Assembly (NCBI GenBank): GCA_033819885.1
Contig: JAQYUZ010000001.1
Span: 248,001 to 312,000, forward strand
Origin: Microbotryomycetes sp. JL201
Taxonomy: Eukaryota > Basidiomycota > Microbotryomycetes
DNA length: 64,000 nucleotides
Direction: 5' to 3'
Shown here: positions 46,181 through 57,167 of the stretch, in pieces
Position numbering within the stretch: position 1 is the stretch's first letter
Layout of the letters: every line of letters begins with the position of its first letter
Made by a program: the position numbers and the translations under genes
The notes under the pieces: model-generated
Seen by the model: only the letters and a program-made list of their open reading frames with translations
What the model was told of the DNA's origin: nothing
Databases searched by the model: none

Positions 46181-48407
46181 ATGCACGACTTGGAATGTGA
46201 CGTCCTATGCGTCGGAGCAGGGCCAGGTGAGTTTTGATTCCACTCAGCAACAACGGATCAGGGCTGATGGCCGCTCCAGTGGGGTTGCTGGTAGCTTTCC
46301 AGCTCAGCCGCTTCGGATGTCGACCGCTTGTCGTAGGTGACTTGATTTTTCCGATATGTATCGACGTATCAGACGTAGCTCTGACGTTGAACAGAGCAAC
46401 TCGACAAGCGAGACTTGGGCTATTACGGACGCGCGACAACAATGTGGCCGCGAACCCTTGAGATGATTGATGCACTTGGTCTGCTTGATGGCATGCTCGA
46501 ACAAGGAGTCATATCCAGAAGTGGCACAAACTTTAAAGAGTGAGCAGCGGAACACTTTGTCAAATTGATACTGCTGAGGCCTAAGCCTTTTTCGGGTAGC
46601 GGTAAAGCAGTGTCTGGCGGACTTGTATTTGGTCATCGCATGGACAAGCACGGAGATACTCGCTTCAAGTTTGCGTGAGTTTGTTACGCGCCTGGGCCCG
46701 GCTCTTTCATTGACGAGAAACGCAACGATCAGCTTGCACTTGCGCCAGATGTACACTGAGCAAAGCATCGTCAAAGAGCTTGAGAGAATGAATCACCGTG
46801 TTCGATTCGGCCACAAGCTAGTCAGGTTTGAGCAAGATTCTACAAGCGTTCGGTCCGTCATCGAGGATCCCTCTGGGCAGCAATATACGGTGACCAGGCA
46901 TGAAAATCCTTTGTTACGCTCGCATTACTTCTTCTGATCCAAACTAAACCTCAGCAAATATATCGTTGGCGCAGATGGAGGCAAATCGTTGGTTCGTAAG
47001 CTGGCAGGCATCGACTTTCACGGGGAGTCTCTTGGGGCGAAATGGATACGCATGGATGCAAGTCATCATGCAAGAATGTCACCTTGACTCAAAATCCACT
47101 GACGAGGCTGTGCTAGGCGGTCGTCCACACCAACATGCCAAACGAACGTGGCCTGAATTCTGTCCAATCGCCGACGCACGGTCTCGTCTTGTTTGCACCC
47201 ATCGACGCAGGCACAACGCGCATCGGATTTTTCATGCCTCAACACCTTGCTGACAAGTGCGGAAATCAGGGCGTCACGGCGGAAGCGGCAATGGCAGAAG
47301 CTAAAAAGGCGGTTCTTCCCTTTACTCTTGATTTTGAACGCGTTGACTGGGTTACATTGTACGGCATTGGACAGCGACTAGCTTCAGAATTTATCCGGAA
47401 TCGAGTGATTCTCGCCGGCGATTCGTGCCACACTCATTCCTCTGGTTCCGCTCAAGGATTGAACACTGGTAAGCGGACTATACCGAGTTGAGTGGTTTAA
47501 GCTTGCTGACTGCTTTCTCCTCAGGCACGCATGACGCATGCAATCTTGGTTGGAAATTAGCGATGGACCTGAAAGGTTTCAGCAAGCCGGAGCTCTTGCA
47601 ATCTTACAATGACGAACGACGAGGTTCCGTTCAGACGGTCATTGATAATGACGTCATCATCGCCTCGCTTGTCTCTGGACGTCTGCCTGCCGAGCTGGCT
47701 CATCGCAAGGAAAATCCGCGGTAAGCATGTTCGTGAAGCCGCAACGGGCGGAGCTTGACGTCAGCGACAACAGGGATTTGCTGGACGAATGGTTCTCCAA
47801 CAGAACAGCTGTTGAATTTACATTGGGTCTCGGCATCAAATACCGTCAGTATCACCTTCATCTTTTTCTCCGATGGGTCTTGTGAGCCTGATTGACTCTA
47901 TAAGCTCCCAAAAATGTCATCAATCAGTTTGACGACGGCGCAAGTCTTTCGTGTATCGTCCCAGGAGAACGTGGACCAGACGTCGAATTGTCTCGAACCG
48001 GAACCTGCGAGTCAGTGTGGCTGCAGCGCATACTGATTAACGACTGCAAGTTTGGAATCGTTGTGTTCACTGGACGACCTTTACATACATCCAATGCCAT
48101 TCAAACAGCTTCAGAATACATCGCTTCGGCTGCCAGCTTAACAGACACGTTCCAACAAGACGTTTTCAGATTCGTCACGGTCATTGCAGGATATGGTACG
48201 GGCGCGCAAGAAGTTCTCGGCTCAAAGCCTATCGGCACGCCCTACTTTGACACGAAGGAACTCGCGCACGACGTCTATGGCATCGATCCTAAGCGGGGCG
48301 CTGTCATCGTTTTTCGTCCGGATGGCTACATCGGCACAGTCGTCGCAATCACAGAGATGCACAAGCTAAGTGAATACTTTGGACGGATTTTGGAAGAGCA
48401 GAAATAG
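46181..48407 (+). CDS. FAD monooxygenase, phenol 2-monooxygenase type
   Basis: Flavoprotein hydroxylase using NADPH and O2 on a phenolic substrate. Exons 46181..46226, 46280..46336, 46395..46539, 46600..46674, 46733..46897, 46955..47057, 47117..47468, 47525..47720, 47774..47844 and 47905..48407 give 570 aa. Motifs: dinucleotide fold CVGAGPVGLLVAFQL, then GYYGRATTMWPRTLEM, YIVGADGGKSLVRKLAGIDF, WIRMDAVVHTNMPN, the FAD ribityl motif LAGDSCHTHSSGSAQGLNTG, HDACNLGWKLA, and a C-terminal thioredoxin-like domain (FGIVVFTGRP ... VIVFRPDGYIGTVV) as in phenol hydroxylase. Two introns (46898..46954 and 47058..47116) require GC-AG splicing. The substrate is not determinable. Confidence 0.9.
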
Positions 48408-48511
48408 AACACTACTCAGCAAAGGCGAGACCTCTCCCCCCTAGAACCTACATCGTTACAAGCAACTCAGAATCCCATCTCCTTTCTCCCTCGTTCACCA
48501 AATTGTTTCGA

Positions 48512-51156
48512 TCATTCATTGAAAGCAGACAGTGTGCCGAAAGCAAAGTTGCCTTCAAGCTGGAAAGCTTCAGAGAATGCTCGGCTGTGAGGGCGATCGA
48601 TTGCCGTATCGAGACCGTATTCTGTGGCAGAACTGAAGAACGATTCGAGATCGTCCGGAAGAATGCCGCTTTTCTGCGATACTGGCCCGGTCGCGTCTCG
48701 CTCATGATTGGGCCACGTTCCGTTATTTGGACGAGCGGCAGTTGCAGACGGCAAACGTCCTTCACTGGCGCGCGACAGCAGTCGCAACACGACACGTCGA
48801 AACGCATCTTCGTGAGTGTTTCGACTGGTGGCACTTTCTTCGGAGTTTGAAAGCCTACGTTTCTTGGATCGAACGACGTCGGTTTCGGACCTTGCCAATT
48901 CGTTGCGAAATTCTTGCTCTGACGTCAGCAAGCCCGACAGCAAAGCAGCGGCGTTGCGAGCTGCCGCAGATTGTTTGTCGACATGACTGTAGTTGCAGTG
49001 TCGGTCAGTGACTGCTTCGCACGGAAATTTTTGGACTGACCGGAAAGCTTCGAGTGCGCCCGTCAGTGCATCTCTCATCGAATCACTTGGACAGCGAGTC
49101 AGGTCAATGAAGCAGACCACCGAAGCGACGAAAGCGTAAAAGATGACGATCCAAAGTCTCATGAGCTCAGCACAGCGTTGATTGGCTATTTTGACCAATG
49201 CCAAAACAGCTCGAGCCGAACTGACACATCGGTCTTTTGAGGCGGCATACCGCTGGTCTATATACCCACGAGTCAGATACGGTCGGTGCAGACGCAGATG
49301 ACGATTCGCTGCAGTGATGCGGATCAAAAGACATTCCTTGAGCATTGTCGGATTGTGCGGATCTGCGTTCGCCACGTCCGAAAAATGATGAGGAAACGCC
49401 TCGATAAGCTGGCAGATTTTGTTGTCCATCTCGACAACCCAAGCGTAATCTGGCGATTGCTGTGTGTTCAAGTGATCGACCAACTGCCGGTACGTTTCAA
49501 CGAATGCTACCTTCAGCCTTGTCATACTGCTCTCCGTATACTCGGACATGGGCCGTTCCAAAAATATGTCTGCAGTCAGGTCAGAGTCTTTCACGTTATA
49601 GGGCGGGACAGTATGATTTTGGCTCGGGTGGACGGCGTAAGCTCCGTTGTCTTTTGAGAAAGCTTCAGTACGTCCTTCGTCTACGAGCTGGCTTACAACT
49701 TACGAGCTTGAGCGTGCGACCAATCCAACGTGGCCAAGTTCCACCATACACGTCGGCCCGTCTCGCGCCTGCGGAAAGACTTCCACGCTGCTGGCCATTT
49801 CTCAGAGTCGTCATTCTCGGCACCAAGTCTCGAGAGCCCGAGATTTTGGGCAACTTTGATGGCAGTACCGAGGAGAGCCCAATGAACGTCTGCCTCGGTC
49901 TCCGAGTCGTAAGCGTAGACGCCCAAAAGCACAATTGCCTGCAGCCACTCCAAAGACGGGTATTGTAGCCAGTCTGACGACCAGATGAGCGACTTTGCAG
50001 ACGAGTAAAGTGCATGTGCATATGCGGAACATTGCTTTTCGTCGAGCTTGAGGGCGACTTGCTCGTGCGGTTCGAGGAGGTGCAAGGCGATGCACTGTAC
50101 GAGCTGGAGGATACACAAGAAGGACGCCCGCGTGTCGGACTCTGTGTCAGGATCGCCGAAAACCACTTGCTCAGCCTGAACACTGGAACATTGATAAGCT
50201 GGTAACGACTCATTGAACGCAAGACTTGCCTCGGCCAGAACGGATGGCGTATGCAAGCACTTTGTGTACCACTCGAGCCGGTGGAAGTAGATGTTGATCA
50301 GTGACCAGCATACCTGTCGGTCAAGAAGAAATGTGTGCGTTCTATGGGCAGAGTGTGGCTGTGGCAGGTCTGAGTTGGCCTTTTCCGGGTGCAACTGCCT
50401 CGTTGTCCGCGCTTGATTGGCCAAGAATCCCATAGCAAAATCCTCCAACAGGAGGGGCGTCTCTTCCTCTTCCGGCTGACCTCGCTCGGCTCGAGCGAGT
50501 ACCGTCATCGGAGAGGGCTGTGGCTGAGTGACCCCTGGGATCGATTGAGCGCACGACGATGATCCTTCTTGACGTCCTGCACTTGATTGAGTCTTGAACG
50601 AGCTGTTGCCATTCTCCAGAGCGTCAAGCCTATCTTGCATTGCGCGGACGATTGATTCGAGCGCTGTGACGCGAGCGGTGAGAGGGTGAGACGCTGGCAG
50701 GTCGATCTCGGGCTTTTCGCATGTGGAAGAGTAGTCTGGGCCTCGGTTGATGCACTGGTGGCAGGGATATGTTCGACTGCATCTGATCTTTCGGCGTTTG
50801 CCTGCAGAATTGAGAGAGTCAGTATCTTTGGGGCACAATGATATGTCGAGTTCTTCCAACGGTACATGATGCGGCTGGTTGAGCATCCTTCTGCGCGCTT
50901 CGAGCTCATTCGCGCTCGCCCGAATGATGCATGCACCGTATCGGCGCGAAGCAAGTGAAGCGCTCCGCCGAGTTGGCCCAAAGAGCGTGATGGCCAGGCT
51001 TGGGACCATGCATGCACGAAAGGAGAATATTTGATGCTGAAATAACTCACACTCTGCGCATGACTGTACGGCGCGTTTGCCCGCAGGAACGGGGTCGGTT
51101 CGCGGTTGAGCCTCGGGCGACTGCGATGCATCCGCCACGCCGGCCTCTTCTGCCAT
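48512..51156 (-). CDS. Zn2Cys6 transcription factor (cluster regulator candidate)
   Basis: Exons 51051..51156, 49704..50801 and 48512..49641 sum to 777 aa. The binuclear zinc cluster is split by the first intron and reads SCAECKRRKIRCSRTYPCHQC followed by INRGPDYSSTC. A short coil (ARVTALESIVRAMQDRLDAL) comes next. The middle carries the fungal-specific factor domain (EADVHWALLGTAIKVAQNLG, RRVWWNLATLDWSHAQA), and a long C-terminal region ends AFGTLSAFNE. The start is the ATG nearest the cluster within a longer open frame. It lies 104 bp from the stop of the convergent monooxygenase gene and is divergent from the cupin, so local regulation of that cluster is plausible but unproven. Confidence 0.88.
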
Positions 51157-51339
51157 TTCGGATTTCAACTGTCTGTGTGGTTCGGGCGACTGGCTTGGCC
51201 TTTGCCGTTGACAGAGTTGAAAACGCATCAGGAGCCTCGCTCGGCCGACGAGTCGCGCTCGGGCCTCTGCGGCGAGTCGGGCCCGACAAGCGAGGCACGG
51301 CGACAGGCAGCCTCTTCCTGGTCCACTGCCCGCACCAAG

Positions 51340-52198
51340 ATGGCGCTGGCATTTTTGCATCCTCGTGTCCAGCTGCAGCGACCGGCAAGAGATGATCAAG
51401 GTCGCGAGTCTTTCTTCGGTGGTGAGCAACACTGGACCGAGCGAGCTTCCGGTCAACTGATCCGGCGCGCATGGCACGGTCCAGGCGCATTCATCACCTA
51501 CCCAGTCTCGAGTAGTCCCGAGCAGTTCACCAGCGGGCAGTTATTCACCCCCAACAACAGGTACACTGGTGCTGGTCGTGCATCAATCGCTACGCCGCCC
51601 TTGCACTGGCACTTGTATCAAAGCGAAACTTTGTGAGACTTGACAAACTTACGGCATTGCTCAAGAAACAATACTGACCCAATTCTAACAACAGCGACGT
51701 CGTGCGCTCCGGCTCTGGAAATTTATTTGCGCATCGTCTCTAATGTATTTCAAATTGCAGAAAGCAGGAACGCTCGGATACATCATCGATGGCAAACAAG
51801 GCACATTGCAGGCTGGTCAAAAAGTCTCGATTCCACCGTTCAAAAACCATACGTTCTGGAACGCGTCCGATACCGAGTCGCTTGACGTCCACATCACTGT
51901 TCGTGGGGGCCAGAATCCAGGTTTCGACGAGACGTTCGTACGCAACTTTTACGGCTACCTGAGCTCGGTGACGATGCAAGGCGAGTTTGTAACGTACAAC
52001 GGCCGTGATCATCTCGCTGACACAGGCTTTGCAGGCAAATCTCCGTCATTGTTCCAGATGCTTGTCTTCTTGTACAACGCTGACGTCGTGCTAGCCGAGA
52101 TGCCGTTTGCGCGAGCCGCGAATTATGTGCTCGGTCATCTGATTGGCGAGAAGCTCCTCGGTCTGCAGCCTCACTACAAGGAGTTCGAAGACGACTGA
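51340..52198 (+). CDS. Cupin-domain protein
   Basis: Exons 51340..51632, 51695..51701 and 51761..52198 give 245 aa. The beta-barrel motifs are TPPLHWHLYQSETF (the usual GX5HXH with a Trp between His residues), TLGYIIDGKQGTLQAGQKVS and PPFKNHTFWNAS, with a helical C-terminal half ending HYKEFEDD. Exon 2 (CGACGTC, 7 nt) is needed for frame. Such cupins occur with oxygenases in aromatic or polyketide pathways, but metal and reaction cannot be told. The start is uncertain: the ATG at 51340 opens a ~45-residue Arg-rich extension before the recognisable RRAWHGPGAFITYP. Confidence 0.8.
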
Positions 52199-52278
52199 GG
52201 CAGCCGCCCCTTCCGCTCGTTGCAGCCAGGTACGGTATTCCTTGTGGCGTATAACTTTCAGTTTGATGCATTCACTGT

Positions 52279-52725
52279 TCACTGTTCGACGTCTTGAACG
52301 AGATCTTTGCGGAATACTTTCGGGCGCTGAGCAATATTGAGCAGGTGCGACATGGCCTGACCGTCTTCATCATCTTGCATGCTTTCGTTCTCGGCATGCT
52401 CTTGATCGTCGTCGTCGTCGTCTGAATCTGACGAATCCGTGTCGTCCGAGCTGTCATCGTCATCGTCGTCGTCGCTGCTATCGCTGCTGATGACTTCCAG
52501 GGTTACCGCTTCTTCCTGACCGCCGTCACTGTCACCTTGAGCTTCTTCCACAAGCATGTGCGAGTCCAGCTGGTCGTTGGCCGCCTTCATTTGCGGCAGA
52601 AATGCCTGTACTCGGCTGAGCAAGTCCGACGACGGCGGTGACAGCACAAATCGTGATGCTGGAACCGTTGGCACCTCCAGTCTCGTTCGTTTTGCGTTGT
52701 CTGAGTCGTCATCGGGGGCTGTCAT
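52279..52725 (-). CDS. NOPCHAP1-like snoRNP assembly chaperone
   Basis: Single exon, 148 aa. The conserved element is SRFVLSPPSSDLLSRVQAFL followed by PQMKAANDQL, the DUF4598/NOPCHAP1 core. An acidic Ser/Asp run follows (SSDDDDDDDSSDDTDSSDSD), then a short tail. NOPCHAP1 helps NOP58 join box C/D snoRNPs with the R2TP complex. Start is the second in-frame ATG (MTAPDDDSDNAK), where acidic, hydrophilic sequence begins. Its stop is 80 bp from the convergent cupin stop. Confidence 0.72.
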   Translation of the reverse strand: MTAPDDDSDNAKRTRLEVPTVPASRFVLSPPSSDLLSRVQAFLPQMKAANDQLDSHMLVEEAQGDSDGGQEEAVTLEVISSDSSDDDDDDDSSDDTDSSDSDDDDDDQEHAENESMQDDEDGQAMSHLLNIAQRPKVFRKDLVQDVEQ

Positions 52726-53064
52726 GTTGTCTGAATTGTCAAAAGCCAAACCCCGCGAGCCAGTCCGACAAGTGTTGACCATACGCAACTCAGCTTCAGC
52801 AATCCGCTTCCGACGTTCTCAAACATTTTTACCAGACACCCGAATTTCTGACCCGCCCCTTCGGAACATCGACATTCAGCGTCGCCGGAGGCCCTTCGGT
52901 TCAACGATCTCTCGGCAGTCAATAAACCCAACAGCTGCTTCGCAAATAGTCTTGGCATTACCACCTGTATATTCAAAGGCTCTGCGTGTCTACGTCGACA
53001 GCTGAGCCTCGTCATCTTCGCGTCGCGAGCGGCCCAAGCGTCGGCACTGAAACAAGTTGGAGCA

Positions 53065-53922
53065 ATGAGCTCGCTCGTAGCCAACGTTAGTGGAATGCGA
53101 GATGAAGACGGCACCGTTGCAACGCTTCCCGTGGAGCGACCTATGACGCAGCTCAGTGACGGTGCGCCAGGCGCACAAATGGTGGCGCCAAGCGGGGACG
53201 GCCTTACGATGAACAAGAAATATGCGGCGAAATCTAGTCCTCTGCTTCCGACCCAACTCGGAGCAGACGGCTTACTAGTCGCATCAAACACAGGTCCTGA
53301 GCCGGAAGGCGTAACATCAACAAATCACCTTCGAGTCTTTGGAACGAGACCGCAAGGTACCATAGGACGAGACAGACCACGGACAATAGTGAGAATAGAG
53401 CGTGACTACACCTCGGGAGAAGTTGTCCAATTCTTTGGTGGCTGGATGTGGGAATTTGAGGGCAGAGTGAGGCGATCGTCGCGACTGTGTAACATGAGCC
53501 GTCACGCTCACGATTACAAATTTCTAGATATCTCCTCGCCAGTACGAGTCAATTATCAAGGACGTCAACGAGGTGCTTGCTTCGGCGCATGACCCGTCCA
53601 AATCTTTCTGGGACAACGTCGTTGCCGTCTTGACATTGTACATCAGCCCAAAGGTCTTTGGCAGTCATTACGAGAGGGCGAGTGCCACAGTCATTCACTT
53701 CGATAGACTGATGAGGCTGACGGGACCCGCTTGCAGGAAATGGCCAGATTCCAACAGGTGCTTCAGAAAGCCAACACAGAGGTGTTGAATTCTGCAGGGA
53801 TCAATATCCTATCTCCGAGAAGGAATGGGTTCCTCTACGTGAGCGTTATCCAAAAAACCGCAACTTCGGCTTGTCCCTGAGAGAAGAATCTTTCATTGCA
53901 GCTCGAGTTTGAATATTATTGA
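53065..53922 (+). CDS. ERF4: ERF4/SHR5 palmitoyltransferase regulator
   Basis: Partner of the DHHC enzyme Erf2 (human GOLGA7/GCP16 with ZDHHC9) that palmitoylates Ras at the ER/Golgi. Exons 53065..53466, 53543..53677, 53737..53838 and 53902..53922 give 219 aa. The N-terminal ~105 residues are variable and low-complexity. The conserved domain reads VRIERDYTSGEVVQFFGGW, EGRYESIIKDVNEVLASAH, a hydrophobic stretch DNVVAVLTLYISPKVFGSHYE, and INILSPRRNGFLYLEFEYY. Intron 2 (53678..53736) appears GC-AG (donor GCGAGT); the expected phase-0 join to EMARFQQVLQ permits no GT donor. Confidence 0.87.
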
Positions 53923-54144
53923 GATTCATTTGTGGGTTTGCTTGTTGTGATCGCTGTGTTGTCGGTAAACATTACTTGATGTAGTTTATAAGGTCCACCA
54001 CGCGGTACTGCGCGGCGGCAAGCCGCACGAGCCGAAAATCGCGAGTCTGTCCCACGCCGACGCACGATCCCTGGCAGCTGCAAGAGCACTTGACAGGCGA
54101 AGAGCGGACCAATTGTGGGGCTCTTTCACACGCGCACGGCCGAG

Positions 54145-56465
54145 ATGCCGGCTGCCTCAACCTCGACGTCCATCTCTGTTGCCGGCGATGCCGCCAGCAG
54201 AGCACCATACACGCCGCCAGTCAGTGAGTCGGATCAAAGGGCATACATCGCCATATGGAATCGCTTCTCTGCCTTTAAAATGCCATGATTGCGAGACGAC
54301 GAGGCTTGGCTTTCCCCGCATCAACGGGGAGCCTGCGGCGCGCGTCATGTAAGCCTGCACTGCTACGAAGCGCTGACAATGGGAGCCGCTGCCTCCAGGA
54401 GAGCGCACTGTACCCATTCGCAGAAGCGCTCGAGCTTGCGCCTACTGTCGCAAATCCAAAGGTCCGTTTGGGGACCACGTGACATGAATTCGTTGTGGAG
54501 ACTGAAGCAGATTTCGGGCAGCCCGATGCGATGGACCTGAGCTATGGCCATGTAGGAGATGTCGCGAGTCCGGAACAGAATGCGTCTTTGAGGGCGTGCC
54601 TCAGGAAGAGCTCGGCACCAAGAACTTGGGTGGCCCTGCAGAGGATGGTCTGCCAAGGTCAGCTGCCGGAATAGAGTCCTTCCTATGTGTTGTTTCACTG
54701 ATTATATATCACTGCTTAGGCGGCCCGGCTCTCCCTATTCAATGGAGAGACGCTTAATTGCCCTCGAGCGCGAAATTGACCATCTCAAGGCGACGCAGTA
54801 CGAGCATTCGAGGAGGCTTGGCATTGCTGCTTCAGAAGATGGCACACCGAGAAGGTACAGTCTACCCGCACCGCCGCCGAGCGACAGCTTTGCGCTGCCA
54901 TCTATGCCGCACGGAGCGTCAAAGACCGAAGACGACGACATTTCACTCGACGACCCTGCCATCGAGCAGCTTGCCCGAACTGCCATGGACACGTGAGCTC
55001 GCTCTGACTTGAAACCCGAGTGTGACTGACTGGACTCGACACAGCTTCTGGACATCTTTGGCTCCGTGGGCTCCTTACATGGATCCAAATCTCGACACGT
55101 ATGACCTACTTCGCGTCAGGTCACCGCTTCTACTGTTTTGTACTCTCGCCATCACGTCGCGATACCACGCCAATCCCGCCTTCGCCCAGTACTGCGAGCA
55201 GCAAGCGCTGAACCACATGCGAGCGACACTATACGCAGAGACCGCCCCCACCTTGGATGATTGCAAAGGCACGACTTTGTACAATGCTTGGCTATCTCGT
55301 GGCTCGCCACCTGGCCACTCGTTGACTCTCGCAGCCCAGCTTGAGCTGCCTCAAAGCCTCGGCAAGCTGCTGTCGTCAGTCAATAAGCCCCCTGCAGAAG
55401 CAACAAAGGCATTTGACGAGTATATGCCGCTCGTCAGAGTCTGGCTGACGTTGTACTGCCAAGATCTATGGCTCAGTGTCGCCACCGGGCGTCGCTCGAT
55501 GGTAACAATTGACTACAGCATCACGTCCGCACGCTCTCTCCTGAAATTCGCGGCGCTGCGTCCTGTGGACGCACGTATGGTGGCTCAATGCGAGCTGGTC
55601 ACGATTCTCGGTGGCGTGCAAGAATCATTCCTCAAGGTCAAGCAATCGATCACTGAAGCGATCAAGATTGTTCAACAGGCCGACGAGCACCTTGATTTCT
55701 GGATGAAGACCTGGTCTGAGTGGGCAAAGCTACAGGAAGGAGCGACGGGCTCATACATGGCCGCATCGTTTGCCATGCAGTTGCATGTCGGTCGATTTTG
55801 TGAGCGACATGCGAGAAGATTCGACGATGGCAGAGCTAACTTCAAGTTACATGCCAGACATCAGCACGCTCGGCTTGAAAGACATTGCTTCCGAAGCCGA
55901 CATTCAGCCACAGCAATTACCCGTCATCAAAACGGCCATCAACGCGGCCATGGAAGCTCAAGGCGTGACTGTCACCTACGGTCCGGATCGTATGGCGCAC
56001 GCTACCGAGTTCACCTTGATCAGCACGTCTTCGGCCGCTTTGTTTTTGCTCAAAATGATCAAGCTTATGCCAGAGCTCGTTCCGGACGTGCAGGCCGTTT
56101 TGACGGCTGTCCATCAGACGAGCAAGTTGTTGGCAGGAGCACCTCGACAGAACTACCACATGGCCGTTGCCGGCGCTTTGGCTCACCTCGAGTCTCACCT
56201 TTTGTCTCCAACGTTTGCCAAACGCGTCAGTCCACCTGCCGTCACACCTTCTGCTTCTGGACCGGATCCGACTCCACACAACAGCGTCACGAAGACGAAC
56301 GGGAGTGCGCTTGGCTTGATCGGCACAGACGATCCACCTCTGTACGATCCAGGTACGGATTTGGCGGAGCTCGAGATCAGCATCTCGAGCGTCGTGGGTA
56401 CTTCGGACTTTTGGAGTTGGAGTCAGTCGTTGCCTGCAGACTCTTTCCAAGGTCTGCTGTCGTAG
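54145..56465 (+). CDS. Second Zn2Cys6 transcription factor
   Basis: Exons 54145..54223, 54399..54461, 54522..54657, 54720..54992, 55045..55790 and 55834..56465 give 642 aa. The zinc cluster is assembled across an intron: ACAYCRKSKARCDGPELWPC then RRCRESGTEC, with correct Cys spacing. A coiled coil (MERRLIALEREIDHLKATQY) and an acidic linker follow. The fungal factor domain begins FWTSLAPWAPYMDPN and includes VRSPLLLFCTLAITSRY and WLTLYCQDLWLSVATGR. The last intron is short (43 nt), and the C-terminal frame depends on it. The C-terminal half ends in a Ser/Pro-rich tail. Whether it regulates the nearby oxidative cluster is unknown. Confidence 0.86.
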
Positions 56466-56878
56466 AAGGGCGATGTCACAGTGGTGCGCTTGACGGCGCG
56501 AGAGCTCGAATCCTCGAATTTGTTGCAAGCGCATGAATTCCACATGGCCCTACTTTTTTTTTTTTTGTCGTTCTGCAGAAGATGCTCGCGCGCGTTCGGG
56601 CTATTGATTTGGAAATGCGCCGAGGTATACATGGCTGCTTCTAGAAGATATCCTCTGGGCTCGTGGAAGCCGTCAAAACGCGGGACCGACGAGGTCACGA
56701 TTGTCCACCTACACATTAGCCTGAACGCGCCATCGGCAGGTGAACGAATGTCGAGAACTGCAAGACCACCTTTGACTGGCTGACTCCCTTTCATAGACAG
56801 CGCCAACCTGCCATTGACCATCACTGAACTTGGCTGCACTGCGTCCCGGTGCCGAAGTGTGACGGGCAAGACACCCAT
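56423..56878 (-). other. Uncertain antisense ORF, 151 codons
   Basis: An ATG-started open frame (MGVLPVTLRHRDAVQPSSVM ...) that overlaps the last 43 bases of the Zn2Cys6 gene on the other strand. No family is recognisable. The opposite strand of the same stretch carries a good intron-like signal (GTGAAC ... CTGAC ... ACAG, ending at about 56801) and an open 47-codon frame ending at about 56937. The strand of any gene here is undecided. Confidence 0.2.
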
Positions 56879-57167
56879 TCAGGTCTTTGCTCAAGGCCTA
56901 CACTTTTCATCGTTACCTAAAGCGCAGCTAGACGTCTAAACCTGGACAAGGAGTGCTCCTGCTGTGCGACCGACCGGTAATTTGTGAGCCTGCGCGAAGC
57001 AGGCTGAGCATTCGGACACCACGGCGCTATAGGCGCGCGTCAAGAGCACCGCCGAGCACAGAGTTTGGGCTGGAATTTCCGTGACCTCGTGCTCGAAAGA
57101 CCCACGGTATCGCTAGTCGGACGCAGGGCTCATCCCTTCGCAGCATCAAGATTGAAATTCGCAAGTC
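56466..57167. other. Unresolved region between factor and PH-like gene
   Basis: Contains a run of about 13 T near 56552-56564, the undecided frames near 56577-56937, and then ~230 bp with nothing visible before the PH-like gene. A small plus-strand gene is possible, but no set of junctions I tried closed in frame. Confidence 0.3.

Noticed and set aside
46966-47253. Alternative reading through the monooxygenase GC-AG intron
   Set aside because: Out of frame with the flavoprotein motifs on both sides; the spliced form gives WIRMDAVVHTNMPN.
52722-53291. 189-codon minus-strand frame upstream of and over ERF4 exon 1
   Set aside because: No homology or ATG-supported structure; ERF4 and NOPCHAP1 explain the flanks.
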